Source: Turicibacter sp. UBA7094 (GTDB taxonomy: Bacteria > Bacillota_I > Bacilli_A > MOL361 > Turicibacteraceae). Taken from it: DNA of 11,214 bases. The stretch spans positions 8,426 through 19,639 of the forward strand of contig DKYS01000130.1 of NCBI GenBank assembly GCA_002493395.1, read 5' to 3'. The notes beneath the pieces were generated by a model. It saw only the letters and a list, made by a program, of their open reading frames with translations. It searched no databases and was not told the DNA's origin. The position numbers and the translations under genes were made by a program. Below, piece by piece: positions 1-7,020 of the stretch; the stretch's first letter is position 1, and each line of letters starts with the position of its first letter.

Positions 1-1337
1 AAATGGAGCAAATGGTCAAACAAGTCGCTAGGTTAGTTGAGGTGGATTCGCAGTTGTTGGCGTCGCCTCATGAACTTTCAGGGGGTCAAAAGCAACGTGT
101 GACAATGGCGGGTGTGATGATTGATGACATCGACATTTTACTTTTTGATGAACCGCTGGCTAGTTTAGATCCAGCGACTGGGGTGAAGACGATGTCTTTA
201 ATTGAGGAGATTCATCAACAAACGAATAAAACGATCGTTATCATTGAACACCGATTAGAGGATGTACTTTCACAAAAAGTGGATCGAATCATTGTGATGA
301 ACGAGGGGAGAATCGTGGGCGATTTAACGCCGAATCAACTGTTAGCTTCTCCGTTACTGCAAGACGTGATGATTCGTGAACCGCTTTATATTAGTGCGCT
401 AAAGAAGGCAGGATGTCAAATCGATGAATCGATGAATCCGGAATGTTTGAAAACGATGGATTTAACGTCTTGTGTGGCGCCATTAAAAGCGTGGTTCGAT
501 GCAACACCCCCTTCTGATAATCAAGCACCTTCTTCGGTCCTCTTATCGTTTGAGCAAGTCAGTTTCGGTTATTCCAAGACTAAGCAAGTTCTTGATCAAG
601 TCTCGTTTGAAATTCATCAAGGGGAAATGGTGAGTTTAGTCGGACAAAACGGGGCCGGAAAGTCAACAATTTCGAAGTTGATTAGCGGTTTTTACCAGCC
701 GACGTCAGGGCGTATTTTATTTAAAGGAAAAGATTTAAGTCAATCGACCATTAAGGAACGGGCCGATAAAATTGGGCTTGTGATGCAACATCCTGGGCAA
801 ATGATTTCTAAAACAATGGTCTTTGATGAAGTGGCATTTGGGCTTGTTGCTCGGGGCGTGGGTCAAGAGGAAATCGTGCGCCGTGTTCATGAGACCCTAA
901 AAATTTGTGGCTTATATCCATTTCGAAATTGGCCGATTTCGGCGTTAAGCTTCGGTCAGAAAAAACGCGTGAGTATTGCGGCCATTTTAGTCTTAAATCC
1001 TGAGATGCTCATTTTAGATGAACCGACAGCGGGACAAGATTTAAAGCATTACACGGAAATGATGGAATTTTTGAAATCATTAAATGAACGAGGTATGACG
1101 ATTTTAATGATTACGCATGATATGCATCTCATGCTTGAGTATACGACACGGGCTCTTGTCATGGCGAACGGTCGTTTAATCGGGGATGGGCCGACGTATC
1201 ACGTGATGAGTCATCCGGACTTAATGGAGGCCGCTCATTTAAAACAAACGTCCCTTTATGCGTTAGCCCATCGCATCGGGGTTGATCCAGAAGCTTTTAT
1301 TTATCACTTTATTCGGCATGAGAAGGGAGGAAGATGA
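1..1337 (+). CDS. ECF transporter fused double ATPase (YkoD/EcfA-like), 5' end outside the window
   Basis: This is the energy-coupling ATPase of an ECF-type vitamin or micronutrient importer. Two ABC nucleotide-binding domains lie in one chain, as in Bacillus YkoD. Counting from the first in-frame ATG at base 3, domain 1 shows the signature LSGGQ (25-29), Walker B ILLFDEP (45-51), D-loop SLD (54-56) and H-loop His83. Its Walker A and Q-loop are missing because they lie upstream of the window, so roughly 120 residues are cut off and the ATG at base 3 is not the true start. A linker (about 120-178) leads to a complete domain 2: Walker A GQNGAGKST (214-222), signature LSFGQ (315-319), Walker B LILDEP (336-341) and His372. 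The permease gene follows directly. No S component is visible, so the substrate cannot be named; thiamine/HMP is the YkoD precedent only. The family is certain and the cargo is unknown. Confidence 0.93.
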   Translation, partial: MEQMVKQVARLVEVDSQLLASPHELSGGQKQRVTMAGVMIDDIDILLFDEPLASLDPATGVKTMSLIEEIHQQTNKTIVIIEHRLEDVLSQKVDRIIVMNEGRIVGDLTPNQLLASPLLQDVMIREPLYISALKKAGCQIDESMNPECLKTMDLTSCVAPLKAWFDATPPSDNQAPSSVLLSFEQVSFGYSKTKQVLDQVSFEIHQGEMVSLVGQNGAGKSTISKLISGFYQPTSGRILFKGKDLSQSTIKERADKIGLVMQHPGQMISKTMVFDEVAFGLVARGVGQEEIVRRVHETLKICGLYPFRNWPISALSFGQKKRVSIAAILVLNPEMLILDEPTAGQDLKHYTEMMEFLKSLNERGMTILMITHDMHLMLEYTTRALVMANGRLIGDGPTYHVMSHPDLMEAAHLKQTSLYALAHRIGVDPEAFIYHFIRHEKGGR

Positions 1338-1338
1338 T

Positions 1339-2169
1339 GTGAATCCGAAATTACTCGCCTACATAGAGAAAGATTCGTGGATTCATCAACTCACAGGAAG
1401 TACGAAACTCCTTTGCTTTTTAATGTGGTCGATGACGGCGATGTTAAGTTATGATACTCGCGTTCTTTTTATGATGTTGGGCTTAAGTTTTATCTTGTTT
1501 AAACTTTCAAAAATAGAATTTAAAGAGATTGCGTTTGTGTTTTATTTTATCCTCGTCTTTTTAGTGATTAATAATGTCGCCGTCTTTTTATTCTCACCGT
1601 ATGAAGGGGTCGCTATTTATCATACGAGGCACGATATCGTGAAAATCGTGGGGCCGTATACCCTGACACAAGAGCAGCTGTTTTATCAGTTAAATATGAC
1701 CATCAAATATTTAACGATTATTCCTATGGGGCTTATTTTCTTAGCGACGACGCATCCAAGTGAATTTGCGGCCTCGTTGAATAAGCTTGGGGTTAGTTAT
1801 AAACTGGCGTACTCTGTTGCGATTGCGATGCGATATATTCCAGATATTCAGCGGGATTTTATTGAAATTTCACAAGCGCAACAAGCACGTGGGATTGATT
1901 TATCACGGAATGAGAAGTTATTCAAACGACTTAAAAACATGGGGGCTATTTTGATGCCACTTGTGTTAACGAGTCTCGATCGGATTGAAACGATTAGTTA
2001 TGCGATGGAGTTACGCTCCTTCGGAAAATATAAAAAACGAACGTTTTATAGTGAACGTCCGTTTCAAAAACAAGATGGATGGGCCCTTTTTGGAATGGGG
2101 GGGCTGATGATTGCCTTTTTATGGATTACATTCCATAATGGTTCACGATTTTATAATCCATTTTTATAA
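1339..2169 (+). CDS. ECF transporter transmembrane component EcfT (YkoC/CbiQ-like)
   Basis: This is the membrane scaffold that couples the ECF ATPase to a substrate-binding S protein. I choose the GTG at 1339 (276 aa) because AAGGGAGGAAG (1323-1333) sits 8 bases upstream. An in-frame ATG at 1282 lies deep inside the ATPase gene and has no ribosome site. The GTG is one base after the ATPase stop, so the two genes are translationally linked. Hydrophobic segments are near residues 24-38, 42-56, 64-86, 128-143 and 252-269. The N-terminal LTGSTKL (18-24) is typical of CbiQ/EcfT proteins. The cytoplasmic coupling motifs are QQARGID with ARG at 183-185, and AMELRSFG with LRS at 225-227. In many EcfT proteins the second motif is also ARG, so this one is a variant that keeps the arginine. 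A terminator follows at 2181. Confidence 0.92.
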   Translation: MNPKLLAYIEKDSWIHQLTGSTKLLCFLMWSMTAMLSYDTRVLFMMLGLSFILFKLSKIEFKEIAFVFYFILVFLVINNVAVFLFSPYEGVAIYHTRHDIVKIVGPYTLTQEQLFYQLNMTIKYLTIIPMGLIFLATTHPSEFAASLNKLGVSYKLAYSVAIAMRYIPDIQRDFIEISQAQQARGIDLSRNEKLFKRLKNMGAILMPLVLTSLDRIETISYAMELRSFGKYKKRTFYSERPFQKQDGWALFGMGGLMIAFLWITFHNGSRFYNPFL

Positions 2170-2180
2170 ACAACGAAGAA

Positions 2181-2220
2181 AGCTTGTAGAGAAATCATGT
2201 ATTTTTCTACAAGTTTTTTT
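2181..2220 (+). terminator. Intrinsic terminator of the ECF transporter operon
   Basis: An inverted repeat pairs 2181-2194 with 2202-2215, with the core CTTGTAGA/TCTACAAG, two G-U wobbles and a 7-base loop. It is followed by a run of seven T. It begins 11 bases after the permease stop codon. Confidence 0.9.
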
Positions 2221-2309
2221 ATGTAATGCTCCTTCGTATTTAGGGCGAAACATGTTTTTTAAGAACAATAATCCTTCTCTAATTAGAAATCACGTGTTAA
2301 CAGAGGTGC

Positions 2310-2350
2310 AAAAAGACCATGACACCCTTTCCTCGATGTCATGGTCTTTT
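2310..2350 (-). terminator. Terminator of the HD-domain gene, probably bidirectional
   Basis: A perfect 14-base inverted repeat (2311-2324 with 2337-2350, core AAAAGACCATGACA) surrounds a 12-base loop. Read on the minus strand it lies at the stop codon of the HD gene and ends in five T. Read on the plus strand it ends TTTT-ATATTTT, so it may also stop read-through from the ECF operon. Two bases of the minus-strand stop codon (2349-2351) are part of the stem. Confidence 0.85.
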
Positions 2351-2978
2351 ATATTTTAGGAAGAATTCCGTTCTTCTTCCAGTTATAAAAAACGCTTAAT
2401 TGAAAAGTAGGTGCTTCTTTTGTTTTTTCTAAAAAGATGGCAGCCTCCTCGTCAGCGGTAAAAATAGCTTTGATAAAAGGGTAGAATTGAACAGCTTGTT
2501 CATAACGGTGGCTATGATCATAAACTGCGGGTGGACCGGAATGCCAACGAATGAGCATCATTTCTTCTGTTGTTAAGTGAATATAGTGTTGAGCCAGCAT
2601 GACACTTTTCTCACCGTGACCGAGTGGCAATGGGTCCACGAAATCGTATGTAAAATAACATTCGCGCTCTCCCTTGGCGTTTGTACGAAGTTTTAAGGTT
2701 GGATGAAAGGTATTAACTTTGCATAAATCGTGGAGATATCCAGCAAGATAAATACTCTCAACTGGAAGTCCAAGCTGAAATTGTTCATTCTTTTTTAGTA
2801 AGAGTTCGACGACATGGTGGCAGTGAATCGAAAGACCATGAGGGTAATTTCCGTGCCCTTTGACGCTCGCAGGTGCAGTAAAATAATCACTTTCGTGGGT
2901 TAAGAAGTGGATGAGTTCTGGCATTCCTTTTCGTTTAATGTGGTGAAGGCGACCTAAGATGGTTTGTTTAATGCTCAT
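2349..2978 (-). CDS. HD-domain metal-dependent phosphohydrolase-like protein
   Basis: This is a soluble protein of 209 aa with an HD-type metal-binding core. The likely ligands, numbered from the chosen start, are H52 (HGLSIHCHH, 47-55), H83-D84 (HDLCKV), H121 (LGHGEK), H146 (IRWH) and D176 (FTADEE). The N-terminal phrase YFTAPASVKGHG (32-43) recalls HD hydrolases of the phage-encoded and YhaM-like type, which act on nucleotides or RNA ends; the substrate here is not known. I choose the ATG at 2978 because AAAGGAG lies 10 bases upstream on the minus strand. An in-frame ATG at 3071 would add 31 residues but has no ribosome site, and its extra sequence does not look like the family. The gene is monocistronic, convergent with the ECF operon and divergent from the antiporter gene. 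Confidence 0.85.
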   Translation of the reverse strand: MSIKQTILGRLHHIKRKGMPELIHFLTHESDYFTAPASVKGHGNYPHGLSIHCHHVVELLLKKNEQFQLGLPVESIYLAGYLHDLCKVNTFHPTLKLRTNAKGERECYFTYDFVDPLPLGHGEKSVMLAQHYIHLTTEEMMLIRWHSGPPAVYDHSHRYEQAVQFYPFIKAIFTADEEAAIFLEKTKEAPTFQLSVFYNWKKNGILPKI

Positions 2979-3168
2979 AAAACGGACACTCCTTTCTTCA
3001 AATGCTGTTTTTTTATATGAGAGAAACTCTTCAAAACTTAAGGTACAAATGTTGACAAAAAATACACTCATCAGTAAACTATATATAAACCATATAAACA
3101 GAAGTGCTTTCTACATTTCATATGGCAACTAAAAGATTCGATAAATAGGGTGTGCAAGAAAGATGATG

Positions 3169-3207
3169 GTCTAGTTAAATAGTTTACAAGGTAAACAAAA
3201 TCTAGAC
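3169..3207. promoter_or_regulatory. Nested inverted repeat upstream of the antiporter gene (candidate operator)
   Basis: The inner perfect dyad GTTTAC-AAG-GTAAAC (3182-3196) is flanked by an outer dyad GTCTAG (3169-3174) and CTAGAC (3202-3207). The two centres are within one base of each other. The whole element lies just upstream of a possible promoter and about 100 bases before the antiporter start, which suits a regulator-binding site. No T-run follows, so it is not a terminator. The cognate regulator is not identifiable from the sequence. Confidence 0.5.
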
Positions 3208-3214
3208 GTCTCTT

Positions 3215-3243
3215 TTAAAAATCGTTCACTCTTAGTTTATACT
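3215..3243 (+). promoter_or_regulatory. Possible promoter of the antiporter gene
   Basis: TATACT (3238-3243) is a good -10 hexamer. TTAAAA (3215-3220), 17 bases upstream, is only a weak -35. The dyad at 3169-3207 ends 8 bases before the -35, where an activator might bind. The leader would be about 55 bases. Confidence 0.35.
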
Positions 3244-3305
3244 CCATTGTCTGATAAAGGAAGCGTAGATTGGTAGGAAAGGTTTAGAGCCTTAGGAGGA
3301 GGAAA

Positions 3306-4601
3306 ATGATGAAATCAGATCAAAGGAAGGGAAATCCATGGGCATTATTGCCACTCGGTCTCTTTTTAATTTTATTCATTGGAAGCGGAATCATGACAGG
3401 AGATTTCTATTCGATGCCAGTTCTTGTGGCATTTTTGTTCTCCTCGATTGCTGCGTTTTTCATGAATCGCAAGCAGTCGTTTCATGAAAAGGTAGGTATT
3501 TTTTGTAAGGGCGCTGGCCAAGAAAGTATTATGATGATGGTCATGATTTTTTTATTGGCGGGTGCATTTTCTGGTGTGGCTAAGGCGATGGGGGGCGTTG
3601 ATGCGACAGTGCAATTAAGCTTATCGTTGTTGCCTCCTCATTTAGTGGTGGTTGGACTATTCATTATTGCAGGATTTATTTCAGTATCTATGGGGACATC
3701 AGTTGGAACGATTACGGCTTTAACACCCGTTGGGCTTGGTGTCGCACAGGCAACGGGAATTGATGTTGCACTCGTTGTTGGAGCAATCGTCGGTGGTGGA
3801 ATGTTTGGAGATAATTTATCCATTATTTCGGATACAACAATTGCGGCGGTGAGAACTCAGGGGTGTGAACTAAAGGATAAGTTTAAAGTTAACTTTTTAA
3901 TCGTTTTACCCGCTGCGATTTTGTCTTTGATAATTTTACTTTCCTTAACCTTAAAATATGAGGTTACACTCGATGCTGTTTATCAAATTGAGTGGTTAAA
4001 GGTTGTTCCATATTTATGTATTTTAGTTGGGGCCCTAATGGGAATCAATGTCTTTATTTTACTTGGAAGTGGAGTAGCTATCGCGGGGATGATTGGATTT
4101 ATGACACATGCCTTGACGCTACAACAATTCATTGATGCTATTTCGCAGGGAATGGCGGGGATGCAGGAGTTGGCCTTACTTTGTTTAGTTGTTGGCGGTG
4201 TACTAGAGCTTATTAAACATCAGGGTGGAATTGATTATTTATTGTATTTAATCAAATCACGAGTTCGCTCTAAAAAAGGAGCAGAATTTGGTATTGCTAC
4301 GCTCGTGAGTGTGATGGATTTAGCAACAGCTAATAATACGATTGCGATTGTGATGGCGGGACCATTGGCAAAAGAAATTGCAAAAGAGTATGAAATTGAT
4401 CCGCGTCGTAGCGCAAGTTTACTTGATATTTTTTCATCGTGTTGGCAAGGGTTGATTCCGTATGGAGCTCAAATTTTAGGGGCGGCAGGTCTTGCTGCTA
4501 TTTCTCCTATGGAAATTGTAAAATATGTACACTATCCAATGTTAATGGGGGTATTTGGAATTTTAGCAATTATTTTAGGATTTCCTAAATTAAAAAAATA
4601 A
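3306..4601 (+). CDS. NhaC-family Na+/H+ antiporter
   Basis: This is a membrane protein of 431 aa, hydrophobic throughout with about ten or more transmembrane segments. It exchanges cytoplasmic Na+ (or a related cation or amine) for H+. The family motifs are clear: MGTSVGT (129-135), GGGMFGDN followed by LSIISDTT (163-178) with polar residues D169, N170 and D176 in a membrane segment, and in the second half DLATANNT (338-345) and YGAQ (386-389). The paired TSVGT/TANNT elements reflect the inverted-repeat fold of the wider ion-transporter superfamily. GGAGGAGG (3295-3302) serves either ATG 3306 or ATG 3309; the choice changes one residue. At 431 aa it is a little shorter than classic NhaC proteins of about 450-470 aa. 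It stands alone with its own terminator. The exact ion or substrate is inferred from the family only; some members carry organic substrates. Confidence 0.9.
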   Translation: MMKSDQRKGNPWALLPLGLFLILFIGSGIMTGDFYSMPVLVAFLFSSIAAFFMNRKQSFHEKVGIFCKGAGQESIMMMVMIFLLAGAFSGVAKAMGGVDATVQLSLSLLPPHLVVVGLFIIAGFISVSMGTSVGTITALTPVGLGVAQATGIDVALVVGAIVGGGMFGDNLSIISDTTIAAVRTQGCELKDKFKVNFLIVLPAAILSLIILLSLTLKYEVTLDAVYQIEWLKVVPYLCILVGALMGINVFILLGSGVAIAGMIGFMTHALTLQQFIDAISQGMAGMQELALLCLVVGGVLELIKHQGGIDYLLYLIKSRVRSKKGAEFGIATLVSVMDLATANNTIAIVMAGPLAKEIAKEYEIDPRRSASLLDIFSSCWQGLIPYGAQILGAAGLAAISPMEIVKYVHYPMLMGVFGILAIILGFPKLKK

Positions 4602-4608
4602 AGAGTTT

Positions 4609-4638
4609 AAGGACAGTATAACGTAGACTGTCCTTTTT
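4609..4638 (+). terminator. Intrinsic terminator of the antiporter gene
   Basis: AAGGACAGT (4609-4617) pairs with ACTGTCCTT (4627-4635) across a 9-base loop, and the T-run continues to 4638. It begins 8 bases after the antiporter stop. Confidence 0.92.
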
Positions 4639-4975
4639 ATATAAACGAAAACAACCTACTATGTAGGTGATTTTTTAAAGCTTTTAGCAAGTTATTTGCC
4701 ACATCTCCCCTGTTTAACAGGTAAGAGTTGTTTGAGGATGTTTGATAAACATGGACATCTAAAATACAGATATGGAAATAGGAAGTTTTGCTAGCAGGGA
4801 GATTGAATGAATGCGTTTTCGATGAGTGTTGAAAAAATCGATAATATGTACGGAAATAACTTAGAGAGGATGAGGTAGCAGAGTAGTTGATATGGTCTGA
4901 AGAATATAATCCATTTACCGGATAAAAGAATCCGAAGAAAAAGTAGGAGATTCTTTTAGGATCAGTGTGTAAAAG
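4639..4975. other. Intergenic stretch with no recognisable gene
   Basis: No convincing protein or RNA gene is visible. Small features are a hairpin ACCTAC-TAT-GTAGGT (4654-4668) followed by TGATTTTTT, a perfect palindrome CCTGTT-T-AACAGG (4709-4721), a small hairpin CGGAT/ATCCG (4919-4934) and an overlapping AT-rich pairing of 4924-4931 with 4950-4957. A 23-codon open frame (ATG 4807 to TAG 4878) has a fair AGGGAG ribosome site at 4796-4801, but nothing else supports it. The stretch may be the decayed remains of an older locus. Confidence 0.5.
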
Positions 4976-4984
4976 TGGTACAAT
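4976..4984 (+). promoter_or_regulatory. Extended -10 promoter
   Basis: TGGTACAAT (4976-4984) matches the extended -10 form TGn-TATAAT with one change in the hexamer. The -35 region 17 bases upstream (TTAGGA) is weak, as extended -10 promoters allow. Transcription would start near 4990 and meet a terminator at 5049-5076. Confidence 0.45.
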
Positions 4985-4989
4985 AGGGA

Positions 4990-5078
4990 AACCATTCAGT
5001 CAGAGGGTTTTTGGCTTTGGCCAGTAATAGAGGCCTTTATTCGCAGTTAAAACCACCAGTTAAACTGGTGGTTTTTGC
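4990..5078 (+). ncRNA. Possible short transcript (small RNA or terminated leader)
   Basis: The stretch between a candidate extended -10 promoter and a strong terminator would give an RNA of about 90 nt. It holds no open frame with a ribosome site. Possible pairings are AAACC (4989-4993) with GGTTT (5006-5010), and GGCC (5019-5022) with GGCC (5032-5035). GGTTTT (5006-5011) could instead pair with AAAACC (5049-5054) in the left arm of the terminator, which would compete with the terminator. I recognise no known riboswitch or T-box consensus. This is inference from signals only. Confidence 0.3.
5049..5076 (+). terminator. Strong intrinsic terminator upstream of the DUF2325-like gene
   Basis: AAAACCACCAGT (5049-5060) pairs perfectly with ACTGGTGGTTTT (5064-5075) across a 3-base loop, and the T-run reaches 5076. 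It lies about 100 bases before the next gene and more than 400 bases after the previous one, so it ends a separate short transcript or acts as an attenuator. Confidence 0.85.
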
Positions 5079-5146
5079 TTACCTAGCCGTTTTAGTAAGT
5101 GGAAAAAATGCGCAATTTTAACGCATATTTCTCTAATGAGTGCACA

Positions 5147-5152
5147 TATACT
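5147..5152 (+). promoter_or_regulatory. Possible -10 element of the DUF2325-like gene
   Basis: TATACT sits 27 bases before the start codon, giving a 5' leader of about 20 bases that contains the ribosome site. No good -35 is visible at 17 bases. The surrounding decamer CATATACTGT (5145-5154) recurs at 7013-7022 before the glycosyltransferase operon. Confidence 0.35.
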
Positions 5153-5178
5153 GTTAAAAAGAAAGGGGGATAGAGAGA

Positions 5179-6729
5179 ATGAGACGAACTCGATTGGTTG
5201 AAAATCGGGAAGTCTTTTTGGCCTATGTGTTAGCAAGTTATAATTTTTCAACGATTGAAGGGTTATATCATCGATTTCCACTTGTTTGGCAACGCCGAGA
5301 TAAGTATAAGTATTATCGTCATGTGTGTTTGGAAAGGCCATTGTTGAAGGAAGAATATAAAGTGAAGTTTGCCTATTGCTTGTTTGAGACTGCAAACGAC
5401 GATCAGACTATTTTCAATGCGTTATTTGATGAATTATATAAACAAAATCCACGTTTTTATAAAGAGATAAAAAACAGGCTTGGAAAGCATCCAGTGCTGA
5501 AAGAATTAGAGCTTAAAAATTTTATCTATCAGGAAAAACTTGATGAGCAGGATTATTTAATTAATTTGTCTGTGCTCGATTTTTTTCTAGAAAAACAAGG
5601 GGTCAACTACGAAGTTAAAAACACGTTTAATACATTAAAAAAAAGTGTATTAGAAAAGGAACGAATCTTTTTTGAATTCGAGGAAGAAAGTTATTTTTAC
5701 TTAAAAAATCAATTGATTAAATCTAACTCACTCTTCTCAAAGCGAATTCAAAGCTTTTGTCGTGGATACTCTGACTACTTAGGGAAAAATGTTGTTGAGT
5801 TTTTGAATGCCAAATTAGAGTCGTTTTTCCAATCATCCGAATCCCATAAAGTGATTCAATGGTTAAAAGATTTAGGGTTATGGACGCAAAAGATGGATTA
5901 TCGCTTAACACAAGCAGACGTTTATCAGTTGGTGGCACTGCTACTTTGTACGGATGAAGATGAGGAGTATGGGACGGATGCAGAGCAGATGGTAAGGTTA
6001 GGTGAATTTGTTTTACCGATGCCTATTTTCGTAGCCTTTGAACAATCGTTATATGAATTATTACCTTATTTTGTATTAAGTAACATTATGCAAAAAAATC
6101 GGGAGTTTTTCTTACAGTCATGCCATACGAAAGGCCCATCTATTTCTAAACAACTAGAAAAAGAGGTGAACCGCCTTAAACATGAATTAACACAGGTAAA
6201 AGAGATGAATACCGATTTAAAATCTTTATTAGGTAAGCAAAAAGAGGCTTGTGAAAAAGCCAATAAAACAAAAATGAAGGAATTAGAATCGACGCTCATT
6301 ACAACTTTAAAAGAAAAGGAGCGTCTTGAACAGGAATTAGTGAGTTTACAAGGGGAATATGCAACACTCAAGCTATCATTAAAGGAAGTATCTCCATCAA
6401 TGAACCATATAACGGAGATAGTTGTGGATGAGGTACCCGACATTGAGAAAATAAATTGTCCTGAGGTGATGATTGTCGGGGGCGCAACTCCAACGGTCCA
6501 AAAATTAAAAAAGATTCTTCCAAATTGTAAGTATTTTGAGGTTGATAAGCGATATAATGATCAATATTTTAATGGTGTAAAATTAGCCATTTTATTAACA
6601 AATATTCTAAATCATGGAATGACTCGAAAGCTAGATAAACATTGTCCTCAAATCAAGAAAAAATCATTGAGTATGACAAATGTTAATCTTATTATCAAAG
6701 AAATTGCAAAACAATTAGAAGATATTTAA
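5179..6729 (+). CDS. Coiled-coil protein with a C-terminal DUF2325-like domain
   Basis: This is a cytoplasmic protein of 516 aa with no signal peptide or membrane segment. Residues 1 to about 320 are helical and rich in charged and aromatic residues, with an acidic patch TDEDEEYG (258-265); I recognise no family there. A heptad-rich coiled coil runs from about 323 to 402 and is dense in K, E and L. The C-terminal part starts with MIVGGA (431-436), followed by strands and a segment AILLTNILNHG, and resembles DUF2325, a small Rossmann-like domain with glycine-rich IVGG. That domain is known in several firmicute proteins of unproven function, often after a coiled coil. ATG 5179 is supported by AAAGGGGGA (5162-5170). 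It is a single-gene unit with a terminator at 6747. The function is unknown, and the domain call is from motif recall. Confidence 0.75.
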   Translation: MRRTRLVENREVFLAYVLASYNFSTIEGLYHRFPLVWQRRDKYKYYRHVCLERPLLKEEYKVKFAYCLFETANDDQTIFNALFDELYKQNPRFYKEIKNRLGKHPVLKELELKNFIYQEKLDEQDYLINLSVLDFFLEKQGVNYEVKNTFNTLKKSVLEKERIFFEFEEESYFYLKNQLIKSNSLFSKRIQSFCRGYSDYLGKNVVEFLNAKLESFFQSSESHKVIQWLKDLGLWTQKMDYRLTQADVYQLVALLLCTDEDEEYGTDAEQMVRLGEFVLPMPIFVAFEQSLYELLPYFVLSNIMQKNREFFLQSCHTKGPSISKQLEKEVNRLKHELTQVKEMNTDLKSLLGKQKEACEKANKTKMKELESTLITTLKEKERLEQELVSLQGEYATLKLSLKEVSPSMNHITEIVVDEVPDIEKINCPEVMIVGGATPTVQKLKKILPNCKYFEVDKRYNDQYFNGVKLAILLTNILNHGMTRKLDKHCPQIKKKSLSMTNVNLIIKEIAKQLEDI

Positions 6730-6746
6730 TAACTCGAGAATAAAAC

Positions 6747-6781
6747 AAGGCATCTTAGCTATGAAACTAAGGTGCCTTTTT
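6747..6781 (+). terminator. Intrinsic terminator of the DUF2325-like gene
   Basis: AAGGCATCTTAG (6747-6758) pairs with CTAAGGTGCCTT (6767-6778) with one T-G wobble and an 8-base loop, and the T-run reaches 6781. It starts 18 bases after the stop codon. Confidence 0.92.
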
Positions 6782-7014
6782 ATGAAGTGAAAAATGAGGA
6801 TTTTCTTTGAAGTGTTGATTGATTACTCTATAGGTTAATTTTTCTGTTGAAAGAACTTTTATCCCTCACAAATATGGATAGCCTGCGTTAGTAGAAAAGA
6901 GTTGATCTTTTTTGAGATCATTCTTTAACTTATTACTTTTGTTTAGCGGATGAAATGATTAAAGGATTGCGGTTTATTTAGAGGTAAAAAGTAATACATT
7001 TTGGCGAACTTTCA

Positions 7015-7020
7015 TATACT
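7015..7020 (+). promoter_or_regulatory. Possible -10 element of the glycan operon
   Basis: TATACT lies 36 bases before the chosen start of the first glycosyltransferase gene. No convincing -35 is seen at 17 bases (TAATAC). It lies in the decamer CATATACTGT (7013-7022), which also occurs at 5145-5154. Upstream, TGATCT-TTTTTG-AGATCA (6903-6920) is a 6-base-pair hairpin of unknown role. Confidence 0.35.

Larger units (their letters stand above)
2979..3305. other. Divergent intergenic region between the HD gene and the antiporter gene
   Basis: This is 327 bases with no convincing protein gene. It must hold the promoters of both flanking genes. On the plus side it contains the nested dyad at 3169-3207, a possible TATACT -10 at 3238 and a very strong ribosome site, GGAGGAGG (3295-3302). 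On the minus side the only clear signal is AAAGGAG before the HD gene. The AT-rich TATATATA-like stretch at 3081-3089 could supply a -10 in either direction, but I could not pair it with a good -35. Confidence 0.6.

Noticed and set aside
1..400. ATPase gene appearing to lack the Walker A motif of its first domain
   Set aside because: The reading frame is open to the window edge, so the missing part is simply outside the window; this is not evidence of a truncated or broken gene.
1282..1338. ATG 1282 as start of the permease gene
   Set aside because: It overlaps the ATPase gene by 56 bases and has no ribosome site, whereas GTG 1339 has a good one at normal spacing.
2111..2359. 82-codon open frame across the permease end and the intergenic region
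   Set aside because: It runs through two terminator hairpins, has no ribosome site and encodes no recognisable protein.
2979..3071. N-terminal extension of the HD protein from ATG 3071
   Set aside because: No ribosome site precedes 3071, while AAAGGAG precedes the ATG at 2978 at suitable spacing.
4654..4668. ACCTAC-TAT-GTAGGT hairpin as a second terminator of the antiporter gene
   Set aside because: The stem is short and the T-run is interrupted by GA; a much stronger terminator lies just upstream at 4609.
4807..4878. 23-codon open frame with a fair ribosome site
   Set aside because: Too short and without homology, promoter or conservation evidence; noted only within the intergenic description.
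4976..5078. T-box or known riboswitch in the leader
   Set aside because: No T-box AGGGUGGNACCGCG-like element or other riboswitch consensus could be found by eye.
5060..5395. Minus-strand 111-codon open frame overlapping the start of the DUF2325-like gene
   Set aside because: It is a shadow of the plus-strand gene, which has a clear ribosome site and a domain match; its end also falls in a terminator stem.
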